From Erinaceus europaeus (taxonomy: Eukaryota; Chordata; Mammalia; Eulipotyphla; Erinaceidae), in NCBI RefSeq assembly GCF_950295315.1, contig NC_080165.1, forward strand, positions 11,163,093-11,227,092: DNA of 64,000 bases, read 5' to 3'. A program made the position numbers and the translations under genes. Shown here piece by piece: positions 49,831 to 59,933 of this stretch. Positions within the stretch are counted from its first letter, which is position 1, and each line of letters begins with the position of its first letter. The notes beneath the pieces were generated by a model. That model ran no database searches. It had not been told where the DNA came from and worked only from the letters and a program-made list of their open reading frames with translations.

Positions 49831-52549
49831 TAGTCAAGTTTTACCAGCTTTCCAAGGACTTCTCAAAGAATGTAACCAAACTGCACCATAGGAATCCGTG
49901 AGACAGCTCTCTCTGAGCAAGTGATGTGTGTGTCTGTGTGTGTGTATGTGGGGCAGGGGGTACCTGGAATTTGTATTTCTCATAAGCAAGTGGCCAGTGG
50001 TCTCCAAGACAGCTTTTCCCCTGTCCTCCGTGGATGACTGCAGAGGAAAAAGTGTTCTATGCTGAGAGAGGCTCAATGAGCAGAAAGGGTTCCGATAATG
50101 CCAGCATTGTTTTTCTCTTCAGCAAGACAGGGAGCAAGAATAACATGGGTTCCACTTAGGACTCCCTGTCTGAGCTTCTGAGTGCTTCCACTTGACAATA
50201 TGGTGTCTGTCCAGAAGCTGCCTAGCACTTGCTGCTGCCCCTGAATTCTGGTTTCCAGTTCCTCTTTCCAGACGGAGAAGCCGAGGCTGGATCCACAGAG
50301 TGATTTGTGTTCTAAGGTCACAGAGACCTAGGTCAGGAGCTGGTGGGGGCCCCCACCTTGGCTGAGCTCCTGGCCCTTCACCCCTGCCTTAGAATCGGGG
50401 AGGAGGTGCTGAGGAGCTTGTGGGATCAGCAAAACCACACAGCTCGCTCTCCGGGGCCCGCCCGGGGGAATAACAGGAATCTTTATCATCCTTTCCGTCA
50501 GAAAGCACTTATTTAAAACCCCTTGGCTAGCTTGAAGGGTGACCTGGCCAGTCACTCTCCATCACATGGCACGGAAACTGGCGATTAAATTTAGCAACCC
50601 ACCGTGGCGAGCTCAGAGAGCTGTTTACCCGCTCACCCGCCTGAGCGGAGCCAGGCTTTCCACTCCTAAATCAAGAGGTTTCCCCAGAAAGAGAAACGAG
50701 GCTTGGTGGTCACACTGAATTACAACACCTGTTCCCATCTGTAACCGGGCGTCCTCAAAACGCCACAGGGGACCCGAGGTTCCAGGCTGGCCCCTAGGCT
50801 TGCTGCCTGATGGAGGCCTTTGGCTCTTGCAGGCTGGGAGATGCAGAAGGGGAGGAGCTTGATCCAAGGACAGCTTGTTTGTTTATCCATTTCGGCGCCC
50901 AGAGGGACAACGTTACCCAGAGAAAATGTGTCATGTCCTTGCATACCCAGAACAGATTACTGCCCTTGGCAGTCAGAGCTGTGCAGTGATGGCAAAATAG
51001 CAAAGAGTGGTGAAGGTGGCTTATAGGGAACCGTGTGTGTGTGTGTGTGTGTGTGTGCGCACACCTGGACCCAGGATGCTTGTCGGCCGCAGAACTCTGC
51101 TTTCACATATCCATTACTGTCCACAGTGAGCGTGTGTCTGAACCTGGTGGTTGGTGGTATGTGCTGGGCTATTTAACCAGAGGAGCTGCTGCTTGTCATT
51201 TTAGCAGAGCTGTCAGCCAGAAACCCAAGCCTCTGAGCCCCTGGAGTCTAATGGTCACAGCCCAGAGATGTGCCAGCTGGGCTCCATACCTATGACTTGT
51301 CTACCCTGTTGTATCTGGCAGATAATGGCTGCCCAACTTCCCAGAGGGCTTGTCTCCAACAGAAGAATCCCAGAGAACTCTCCAGAGGGGAGGGAAAGAC
51401 TCTTTGGCCCCTTCTCCCTGAAGGTGACAGTACTGTTTTCTGTCACCTGAAGCAATTGCTATGCTGGTGACTTGGGCATCAGCATCTGTCTAGTCTGCTT
51501 GACGTAATAGCACATTCCAGGAAAGGGGAGGGAAAAAAATCAGGTGCCTCACATTGGGCCCCTGTGGGGAGGAGAAGGGTCAGAGGATGGGAAGGTGGTA
51601 ACTTAGAAACCAGAAAAGTGGCTTCTAATTTTTCATATCAGGAAAGGGAGTGATGACCCAGGGGTGCGGAATGACCAGAAAGGGGCCAGAAACTGTCAGA
51701 AGTCCACTTACACCGTGGCCCACAACTTCCCCCCCTTCCACAAATCTACCTGTCACAAACCTTTCCTTGGTCCCTGTGTTCTTCTGCCTCCTCTTCCTCC
51801 TGTTCTCCTTCTTGTCCTTGTCATTCGTCCCTTCCCCTCTTCTAGACCCAGTGCTCAAGAGTGTCCTGCACAGATGCTCTCTGACTTTGCTGCCAGCCCT
51901 GGGCTGTGGAGGTCAGTGTTTGTTCTCCGTGGTCCAGTAGAAAGGTCAGCTGACACTCCTGTGGCCTTGAACCTGAGCTGGTGGTGAAATATTTTCAGTG
52001 CCTGCATTCCTTTCTGCAGGAAGGGGACACAGTTGAGCCTCTCCCTCCTATCCTCATTAAGATGATGATTCTGGATGAAGGAGAGAGATGAAGTGCCAAC
52101 ACCCACCTCCCAGAGGGCCCCCTGGGCAGGGTGAGGAATGTCTTCACTGAATTCACCATTCAGATCCTGACCTCCTTGCCTGTGTTCCTCATCCTGCAGA
52201 ACAGGTTGTAGCCTCGTCTACACTGTGTTCCACTCAAGGTCATGCAAGGTTGGACGCGGTCATTGTTTTGAGACAAAGAACACTTGAGTCCCTAATCTCT
52301 GTTCAGCATCAGGATGTAGTCACCTCTGTTCTCTGTCCAGCCCTGTGGGGGCGAATGGACCTGTATCTCGGGGGCCGTGGAAGCCTGCCCACAACCTTCC
52401 CCCCACCCCCCGCTGCTGCATCCGCCTCTGAGTCTCTGACTCTGTACCTCAGTCCACACAGATGACTTCTGCATGGGGGCTGGGGGCAGAGACAGAGCCT
52501 GGGGGCCCCACCTGATCACGGGAAGCTGCTACACATGCAACTACTTTGG
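49831..52549. other. Longest repeat-poor stretch (2.7 kb)
   Basis: No SINE or L1 recognised. Two short TG runs occur at 49926-49945 and 51032-51058. The middle part (50430-51000) has unusually many CpGs for this window. Several 60-107-codon frames overlap but none has a domain or convincing splice pattern. It is the best place in the window to look for regulatory DNA or a missed non-coding exon. Confidence 0.6.
50430..50960. promoter_or_regulatory. Candidate conserved regulatory block
   Basis: A repeat-free, CpG-enriched block. It holds several textbook binding motifs: a GATA-type TTATCA (about 50485), ACACCTGTT E-box (about 50727), a forkhead-type TTGTTTGTTTATCC (about 50876-50890) and homeodomain-like GCGATTAAATTTAGC (about 50582-50596). 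The functional role is inference; the motifs are common by chance. Confidence 0.3.
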
Positions 52550-52588
52550 GGAGACCAGGCATTGGTGCACCTTGTAGAGTGACTGTGT

Positions 52589-53492
52589 GCTTATTTTTTT
52601 AATTTTTTATGTATAAAAAGGAAACACCGACTAAACCATAGAATAAGAGGGGTACAGCTTTGCACAATTCCCACCACCAGACCTCGGTATACCATCCCCT
52701 CCATGGATAGCTTTCCTATTCTTTTTTTCTTTTTTTTCTTCCAGGGTTATTGCTGGGCTTGGTGCCTGCACCATGAATCCACCGCTCCTGGAGGCCATTT
52801 TTTCCCCCTTTTGTTGCCCTTGTTGTTGTAGCCTCGTTGTGGTTATTATTGTTATTATTGCCATTGTTGATGTTGTTCATTGTTGGATAGGACAGAGAGA
52901 AATGGAGAGAGGAGGGGAAGACAGAGAAGGGGAGAGCAAGATAGACACCTGCAGACCTGCTTCACCGCCTGTGAAGCGACTCCCCTGCAGGTGGGGAGCC
53001 GGGGGCTCGAACCGGGATCCTTAAGCCAGTCTTTGCACCTTGCGCCACATGCGCTTAACCCACTGCACCACCGCCCGACCCCCCATAGCTTTCCTATTCT
53101 TTATCCCTCTTGGGAGTATGGACCCAAGGTCATTGTGGGATGCAGAAGATGAAGATGAAAGGTCTGGCTTCTGTAATTGCTTCCCCACTGAACATGGGCA
53201 TTGACAAGTTTATCCATATTCCCAGCCTGTCTCTCTCTTTCCCTAGTGGGGAAGGGCTTTGGGGAGGCAGAGCTCCAGGACACATTGGTGGGGTTATCTG
53301 TCCAGGAAAGTCTGGTCACATCCTGCTAGCATCTGGAACCTGATGGCTGAAAAGAGTGTTAACATACAAAGCCAAACAAATTGTTGAACAATCATGGACT
53401 TAAAGGCTGGAATAGTGCAGATGAAGTGTTGGGGGGGCATCCTCCATTTTGTAGATAGATAGCTAGTAGGTATATTTTAGTTATATTTCAAG
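52589..53492 (-). mobile_element. L1 type 2, 3' UTR, inverted, with 12-bp TSD
   Basis: Tail complement (GACTAAACCATAGAATAAGA) to the BLOCK at ATTTTAGTTATATTTC. GAGTGACTGTGT at 52577-52588 and 53493-53504 is a perfect TSD. Heavily 5'-truncated. Confidence 0.93.
52725..53084 (-). mobile_element. Long-form SINE-A in L1, with 18-bp TSD
   Basis: Complete, including 3' module (TTCCAGGGTTATTGCTGGGC) and head complement. ATAGCTTTCCTATTCTTT at 52707-52724 and 53085-53102 is a perfect TSD, the longest in the window. Confidence 0.97.
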
Positions 53493-53705
53493 GAGTGACT
53501 GTGTTTTATAATGTGCAAGGACCAGTATTCAACCCCCCAGTCCCCACTTGCACGAGGGAAGCTTCCTGAGTGGTGAAGCAGTGTTGCAGGTGTCTCTCTC
53601 TCTCCATCTTGCAGTGTCTCTCTGTCTCTTGTCTCTTTCTCTGTCTTCCCCATCTGCTCTCAATTTCTAACTCTATCCAATACATAAATAAAGAATTTTA
53701 AAAGA

Positions 53706-54124
53706 AAAAACCAGTTTGGGGACTCAGGTGGGGTGGGCTGGATGGGAAAGTGTGAGCTGAGCATCACTGACATGCCCCATTCTGTCTGACTTTATTCCTG
53801 CTCCTTTGTGCTTGGCTATCTGAAGCAGGTGCCAAATGGAGGACACACAAGGCAGACTCTGAGCTCAGGATGGCTGCAGCGGCCTCAGGACTTCGTGGTC
53901 TCAGCCTGCATCCAGTCTCTCTGGTCACACATCTTCTGCTCAGCCTACCTCAAGGGTACTGCTAAGGAAAAACCAGAGCAGGGCACAGAGGGAGAGCTCT
54001 CTTTTTGCGTGGGCTGGTCAGGCTCCCTGGCAGCTGGGTTCTGGGACAAGATAGACCTTCTGCTGTTCCAGCTCCACCCACAGTCCACAGTTCAGAGCTG
54101 GGGTGCTCCTGACATTGCTTTTTT
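53706..54124. other. Single-copy stretch
   Basis: About 420 bases. A 107-codon plus-strand frame (53808-54131) covers most of it but ends in a poly-T and has no recognised domain. I do not call it a gene. Confidence 0.5.
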
Positions 54125-54640
54125 TTTTTAAAGTTAAATTTTATTATTGATTTAATATTGATTTACAAAATTACAAGCTAACAGGGGTACAACTGCACAC
54201 CATTCCCACTACCAGAGTTATGGGTCCCTATTCCTTCCATTGGAAGCTACAGCAGTTCTCCTAAGGTTGTAGATATGGGTTAAATTTTATTTTTACAACT
54301 ATCTACATTTACCCTCCCCCCTTCTTCCCCCCTGTGGTCCCGTCTTCTCTTCCTTTCCAAGTCACACATACACCTATTACTACATCCAAATGTCCCTGTC
54401 TAGTTCCTATTCTCTCTTTGAGTCCTGATGAAATTGAAGTTCAGAACCCTCTGATCATCTTCCACCTGCCATTTCTCCCCCACTGGAAGTACAAACCAAA
54501 ATTCTTTTTGAGGTGAAACAGGTGGGAATTCTTGCTTCAGAAATGGCTTCTCCTGACCATGAGACATGGATAAAAAGGGGTCTAGGGGGATCCCACTGGC
54601 TTCTAGTGCAGGGGGGTTCTTAGCACCTGTGTCTCAAGGT
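54125..54640 (-). mobile_element. L1 type 3, 3' UTR, inverted
   Basis: TACAAAATTACAAGCTAACA, CATTCCCACTACCAGAGTTA, CTATTACTACATCCAAATG and TGATGAAATTGAAGTTCAG, closely parallel to the copy at 32460-32990 but without its microsatellite. Confidence 0.87.
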
Positions 54641-54719
54641 GATCTCATTTTATTGGTAAGAGGGAAGACCTAGAAATAAGTAACTTGCTAGTTGATGCAC
54701 AAAGTGGCCCAATTTTCTA

Positions 54720-55564
54720 TTTATTTATTTACAACATGGAAATACTGACAAGACCATAGGACAAGATGAGTACAGTTCCACACAATTCCCACCACCAGAT
54801 CTCTGTATCCCATCCCTTCTCCTGATAGCTTCCTTATTCTTTATCCCTCTGGGAGGCTGGAGGTCTGGCTTCTGTAACTGCTTCCTTGCTGAACATGGGC
54901 CTTGACAGGTCAATCCATACTCCCAACCTCCCTCTCGCTTTCCCTAGTGGGGCAGGGTTCTGGGGAAGCGGGGCTCCAGGACATATTGGTGGGGTCATCT
55001 GCCCAGGGAAGTCCAATTGGCATCATCTGGAACCTGGTGGCTGAAAAAGAGTTCAGATATAAGGCTGAATTTTTTTTGACTAATCAAGAACTTAAAGGCA
55101 AGAATATAGCAGATGATGATTTGGGGCCCTTGCTTTGGAAAAAGCTAATAGGTCTATTTTAGGTATATTCCAAGGGGCCTATGGCTTTACTAGTTTTTGC
55201 CTGAACTTGACATCTAACATGCAGGTGACCTAAGTTATTGTCTGGGAAGATGGTGTCAGAGTTGAAAAAAGGACTAGAAAGCTGGATCAGGGAAGAGAGT
55301 AGCTCCCAAATAAGGGGAAAGTATATAAAAGTATTCTTAACTGTAAACTCCACAGGTTTGATCTGGGGCTCATATGCAGCACAGGAGCCTGTGTGACCTC
55401 TGCATCTCTATAGGCCTGAACTCACATTCTGTGGTCATGGCTAGGAACATTCCAGGCTGCACTAATTTTGGGTGGTAGGTAGACTATGTTGTCCAACCTT
55501 CCTTTGGAGAATGGAACATTCCCTACCATTGTTGATCCACATTGAGGGTAAGGTCCTATAGGGC
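54720..55564 (-). mobile_element. L1 type 2, 3' UTR, inverted, with 12-bp TSD
   Basis: Tail complement (GACAAGACCATAGGACAAGA) to GAGGGTAAGGTCCTATAGG. CCCAATTTTCTA at 54708-54719 and 55565-55576 is the TSD. Confidence 0.92.
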
Positions 55565-55678
55565 CCCAATTTTCTAGCTCAGTCAGGCACTTCTTTTGCC
55601 TCAAAAATAGACTCCCTTCAAAAAAAAGAAAGACAAAAAGAAAAACTGGGATGTGCAGGTATTAAAAATAAAGAGGTG

Positions 55679-55940
55679 GGGAGCTGGGTGGTAGCGCAGT
55701 GGGTTAAGTGCACATGGCGCAACACACAAGGTCCAGTGTAAGGATCCTGGTTGGAGCCCCCGACTCCCCACCTGCTCTGCAGGTGCCTGTCTTTCTCTCC
55801 CCTTCTCTGTCTTCCCCTCCTCTCTCCATTTCTCTCTGTCCTATCCAACAATGACATCAAGAGTAACAACAATAACTACAATAATAAAACAACAAGGGCA
55901 ACAAAAGGAAAAATAAGTAAATAAAAAAATAAAAACAAAG
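55679..55940 (+). mobile_element. SINE-A with an internal deletion
   Basis: Normal head (GGTAGCGCAGTGGGTTAAG), but the hairpin is missing. CCCCACCTG joins directly to CTCTGCAGGTGCCTG, a loss of about 40 bases. The CT arm and AACAA linker are normal. Confidence 0.9.
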
Positions 55941-56529
55941 AGATGGAGAACCATCAAGATAGTAAGTTGGCTATTGCACTGGCTTTGCCATGCACACCAG
56001 CCGAGTCTGAGTCTGGTCACCACTGTACTGAAGGAAGAGATGAGACTGTTTCCTTTTTCCCCCATTTGCCTGAGATTCAGGTAGGGAATTCCTGGATGAA
56101 GGGCAGGACTGGTTTCTTCCAAAGAGAAATAGGGATTCCTTCTCCCCCACACCCTGTCCCCTAGTCTCTTCCCTAGATGCTTGGGTGCTCAGACAGACAA
56201 GTCACATGCTTTTGTCCACAGGATTTCACAAAGACTCCGGAAGATGGTTGGACAGATAGGGAGCCTGACCTTTGTCCCATGCTGACCCATGTCAGCCCGT
56301 AGCTTAGCACATTTCACCACTGCTCCAGACAGTGCTTTGAGGGCACTTCAAGGTCAGATTGGTGGCTTTGGAGGGGGGGGTTTCCCTGACCACAGCCCTT
56401 TGACTCATGTATTATTCAGAGATTCCCTAGCTTCCTATGCAGTTTATGGAAGACTTAATTCCATCCAGGGAACAGTCATGGCTATAGGATGCCTGACAAT
56501 TTCTTTCCTTTTCTTTTCTTTTTTATTGA
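55941..56529. other. Single-copy stretch
   Basis: Nearly 600 bases, nothing recognised except a G9 run near 56372. Confidence 0.5.
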
Positions 56530-57091
56530 GTTATCACTGAGGCTCAGTGCCCGCACAGTGAATCCACTGCTCCTGACACACCCATATTTCTTCTTCTTTT
56601 TTTTTTCTTTTCTTTCTTCCTCCTCTCTCTTTCTTCCCTTCTTCCTTTCCTTCCTCCCTCCCTCCCTCCCTGTCTTTCTTTCCCCTCCCTCCTTTCCTTC
56701 TTTCTTGAGATGGGACAGAGAGAAAATGAAAGAGAGGAAGGAAGATAGAGAAGGGGCCAGGTGGTGGCACACCTGGCTGAATGGACATATTACAATGTGC
56801 AAGGATCTGGATATTACAATGTGCAAGGATCCACCTGTGTATGTGAGGAGAAGCTTCACAAGTGGTGAAGCACGGCTGCAGGCGTCTCTCTCCCGCTCCC
56901 ATCTTAGTTTCTCTCTGTCTCTATCTAGAAAATAAAAAAAAAAACAAACAAATGAATAAAATATTTAAAAGAGAAGGAGATATAGAGACACCCACAGACC
57001 CCTTTCACTACTAGTGAAGTGTTCCCCCTCCATTGCCACTGCAGGTGGGGAGTGGGGGCTTGAACTGGGGGCTTGAACTGGGGGCTTGTGC
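56530..57091 (-). mobile_element. Long-form SINE, inverted, split, with pyrimidine expansion
   Basis: 3' module complement (TTATCACTGAGGCTCAGTGC) at 56530-56580, then a 125-base pyrimidine tract, then the purine arm (GGGACAGAGAGAAAATGAAA) to 56757. The arm and hairpin continue at 56965-57091, with GGGGGCTTGAACT repeated three times where the B-box complement should be once. Confidence 0.75.
56758..56964 (+). mobile_element. SINE-B, nested
   Basis: Head GGGGCCAGGTGGTGGCACAC. The segment ATATTACAATGTGCAAGGATC is tandemly duplicated at about 56787-56831 (one mismatch), then hairpin, CT arm and A-rich tail. AGAGAAGG flanks fit a TSD. Confidence 0.87.
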
Positions 57092-57729
57092 CACCTCTCA
57101 GCTCTGCCAGGCATCTCCGAAGCTCGCTTTGCAGTAAAGTGCACATTACAAGAAATTCATTAGCTGAAGAGCCAGGTGGTCACATGTTGGGCCTTAAAGC
57201 CAGTGCCCCCCTTGTTCTGCTCCAAGGTCTATCTTTTCCGACCTGCCACTTCCGGTTTCTAAGACATAAAAAGCACTGTCTCTGATCAGTAAAGGCATTG
57301 CATAGCCTTCCCGCTCCGCCACCAGTCACTGGTTCCTCTCCCGTGTCGCTGAGTAAGCAGCAGCCCAGGTTGGCTGCGGTCGAGTTCTCTCCATCCCAGA
57401 GAGCACGTGCCCGGGAAGAAACACCCTCACACACCCGGCAGTCACACACCTTGTAGAGTGGGCATGCCACATGCAATGTTCCACTTGAACTCCCGAGAGC
57501 ATGGTCAGGTAGCATATGGTTCATGTCCAGTGCTGTGCACCCAGCCCCACACCCAGCCCCAGCACCTGTCTCCCCACACTGAGATGGTCTTTACTGAGCA
57601 CTGGCTTCTCTTCCTACCCAAGGAGTTGAAACCCAGCATCTGCTTTCTCCCCCTGTGGATCTGACCTCTCTGGAGACCACCTACCGATGGAGTCACTCAG
57701 CAAGTATCCTTTGTGACTAGCTGGTCTCA
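57092..57729. other. Single-copy or ancient L1 UTR
   Basis: No gene recognised. The part after 57420 may be the degraded UTR of the inverted ancient L1 that follows. Confidence 0.4.
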
Positions 57730-57954
57730 ATGGTCGCAACGTCTTCTTGTCTGATCCGTGTTGCAGTCTGTGTCTACAGGTCTTTTTTAAAGGCTGAGTG
57801 CTATTCCAGTGGTGGATGAGTTAAACCTGGCTTATTCCTCTATGAGTGGAGCCTCAGGTTGCTTCCACCTCTTGGCTATTGTGAACAATACTGCTATAAA
57901 CATGGGGATAGAACTAACCGAGATATAATTTTAAACTTTGTAAAAAATATTTTT

Positions 57955-58160
57955 TAATTATCTTTATTTATTTGTGGGATAGAGACAGTCAGAAATCGAG
58001 TGGAAAGAAGAGGCAGAGAAGGAAAGACAGAAAGACACCTGAAACCCTGCTTTACCACTCGCAAAGTTTTCCCTCTGTAGGTGGGGGTTGGGGGCTCGAA
58101 CCTGGGTCCTTGAGCATTGCAACATGTGCACTTAACAAGGTTTTGCCACCACCTGTCCCC
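57955..58160 (-). mobile_element. SINE-B, inverted, in ancient L1
   Basis: Tail, GATAGAGACAGTCAGAAATC arm, hairpin, GGGGGCTCGAACCTGGGTCC, and head complement ending CCACCACCTGTCCCC. Confidence 0.92.
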
Positions 58161-58174
58161 CTTAAACTACTTTT

Positions 58175-58393
58175 AAAACATTTTTTATCATCTTTATTTA
58201 TTTACTAGATAGAGAAATTCAGAAATAAAGAGAGAAGGGGGAGATAGAGAAGGAGAGAGACAGAGAGACACCTGCAGCCCTGCTTCACCATTTGCAAAGC
58301 TTTCCCCCTGTAGGTGGGGACCGGGGGGTTGAACTCAGGTCCTTGCGCATTTTAACATGTGTGCTCCACCAGGTGCGCCACCACCCAGCCCCA
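58175..58393 (-). mobile_element. SINE-B, inverted, in ancient L1 (second)
   Basis: The same organisation as the preceding copy, with head complement GTGCGCCACCACCCAGCCCC. It probably inserted beside the tail of the first. Confidence 0.92.
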
Positions 58394-58489
58394 GTAACTG
58401 AGCTATTTAATATTGAAACCCAACTTCTAATTCTTTTGGGTAAAAATTCAGAGATGGGACTGCTAGGTCACATGTTAATTCTTCTTTCT

Positions 58490-58553
58490 TATTTTATTTT
58501 ATTTTATTTTATTTTATTTTATTTTATTTTATTTTATTTTATTTTATTTTATT
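58490..58553. repeat. (ATTTT)n pentanucleotide repeat
   Basis: About 12 perfect ATTTT units, inside the ancient L1. Confidence 0.97.
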
Positions 58554-58625
58554 GAGAGATCTCTAGCCTGTCTCCCATAGCAATTGCACCACTTCACTGC
58601 TCAGATTGTTTCCTTTTTTTCCATC

Positions 58626-59639
58626 CCTCACTGGCACTCGGTTTGATTAATAAATAACCTAGTGGCTGCTGGCTGTCTTCCAGTGTTCTAACTGCGTGTT
58701 TGGCAAAGCTGGGACACCACCCAGGCGAGCTGCTTTGCCAGTCCTTTCCTTGAATGTAGAAATCATCAGCATGCCTCTTCTATGAAGCCTTCCCTGAATC
58801 ACCACCTGACAGGGTCTCCTGAACCGAGAATGTCTGCTCTCTTCTCGGCTCCCTGGGGTCACTTGGTTCTGTTCTCTTGTTTGCACCTGTGACAAAACAC
58901 ACAGAGTATAAAGTTCGCCCCGTTCTCCCCTGCAGAGTGCAGAGTTCAGTCAGCGCCACAGAGCACGCCCCTGCTGCCATGCAGCCCTCCCCACAGCCAC
59001 CTGGCCACCCCAACTCAAGACTCCCTTCCCATTAAACACTACACCCCAACCCCTTCTTCAGTCCCTGGTCCCCACCACCTACCTCCTGTCTCTGCATGGG
59101 ACACCTTTAGAGATCTCTTGTGAGTGAGATCACATGGGGTTTCACGACGGGCCAGACTCCCTGAACATGGTGTCCTCTGGGCTCCTTGAGGTCACAACCA
59201 CGACAGCATCTTGTGACACTGCTGACTCTCTAGGGCTCCCTGTGAGGGTCAGGGGTCCGTGGTGCCGACCAGCCGAGCACAGCACAGTGCTCTGGCTGCC
59301 ACAGCCCTGTGGGGGGTGCGGCTATGGACCTCGAGTTGTCTGGGGTTGTGGCTGTGCAGGCAGTGACACCCCACACTTGCAGGGGATAATGATGGTGGTC
59401 TCTGAGTAGCTTAGTCATAGGGTACAATTCTCTCCTTGATCCCTGAGCTCTTGGGAGGTCCTGAAAACCAGGTGTGCAGGACCAGGTTAAGCAGACAAGC
59501 CAAGCCCCAGCTGGGGCCTGCCCCCTCTAAGATGTTCTGTCTTGAAATGTGCCCTCTCCTGGAATCCTGTGGCTGAGACTCTGCAAGGAGCTGTGCTCAG
59601 GCCTCTCTGAGCCTGTTGGAAGGGGGCATGAGGCTCATT
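58626..59639. other. Single-copy stretch with a probable ancient L1 UTR at 58900-59160
   Basis: CCCATTAAACACTACACCCC, CCTGGTCCCCACCACCTACC and GTGAGTGAGATCACATGGGG resemble the complement of an old L1 3' UTR, much diverged. The rest is GC-moderate with no gene. Confidence 0.45.
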
Positions 59640-59777
59640 TGTGTGTGGGCTTAGGTGTGCATGTGTGCGTAAGTACACGGACATTGGCGTATGTGTGCCC
59701 ATTTATGCATTGCTTATGCACGTGTGTGCTTGTGCACAAGTGTGGATCTGAGTGGGTGTGAAAGTGTGTGTTTGAAT

Positions 59778-59814
<37 letters not shown>

Positions 59815-59850
59815 AAGGGGATTGTATTAAAACCCATGTGTCTAAAGATG

Positions 59851-59894
<44 letters not shown>

Positions 59895-59933
59895 AAGGGG
59901 ACTGTATTAAAACCCATATGTCCAAAGATGCAG
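59640..59933. repeat. TG-rich region with an 80-bp tandem duplication
   Basis: Degenerate TG at 59640-59778, then (TG)n at 59780-59811, then a 40-base unique segment (59814-59853), then (TG)n(CG)n at 59854-59892 and the same 40-base segment again (59894-59933, three mismatches). Confidence 0.93.

Larger units (their letters stand above)
52550..53705 (+). mobile_element. SINE-B, split by an L1 that is itself split by a SINE-A
   Basis: Head ACCAGGCATTGGTGCACC to 52588. The body resumes at 53505 (TTATAATGTGCAAGGACC) through CT arm to the ATAAATAAAG tail at about 53705. Confidence 0.85.
57730..58625 (-). mobile_element. Ancient mammalian L1, ORF2 end, inverted and fragmented
   Basis: TTTAAAGGCTGAGTGCTATTCC and GCTTCCACCTCTTGGCTATT are at 57789-57920. 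CTAATTCTTTTGGGTAAAA and GGGACTGCTAGGTCACATG are at about 58430-58475. TCTCCCATAGCAATTGCACC is at about 58570. In that order these are the complement of the ORF2 C-terminal region of an old, diverged L1. Two SINEs and an ATTTT repeat interrupt it. Confidence 0.82.

Noticed and set aside
53808..54131. 107-codon frame in single-copy DNA
   Set aside because: No domain seen, and it terminates in a poly-T at an L1 tail.
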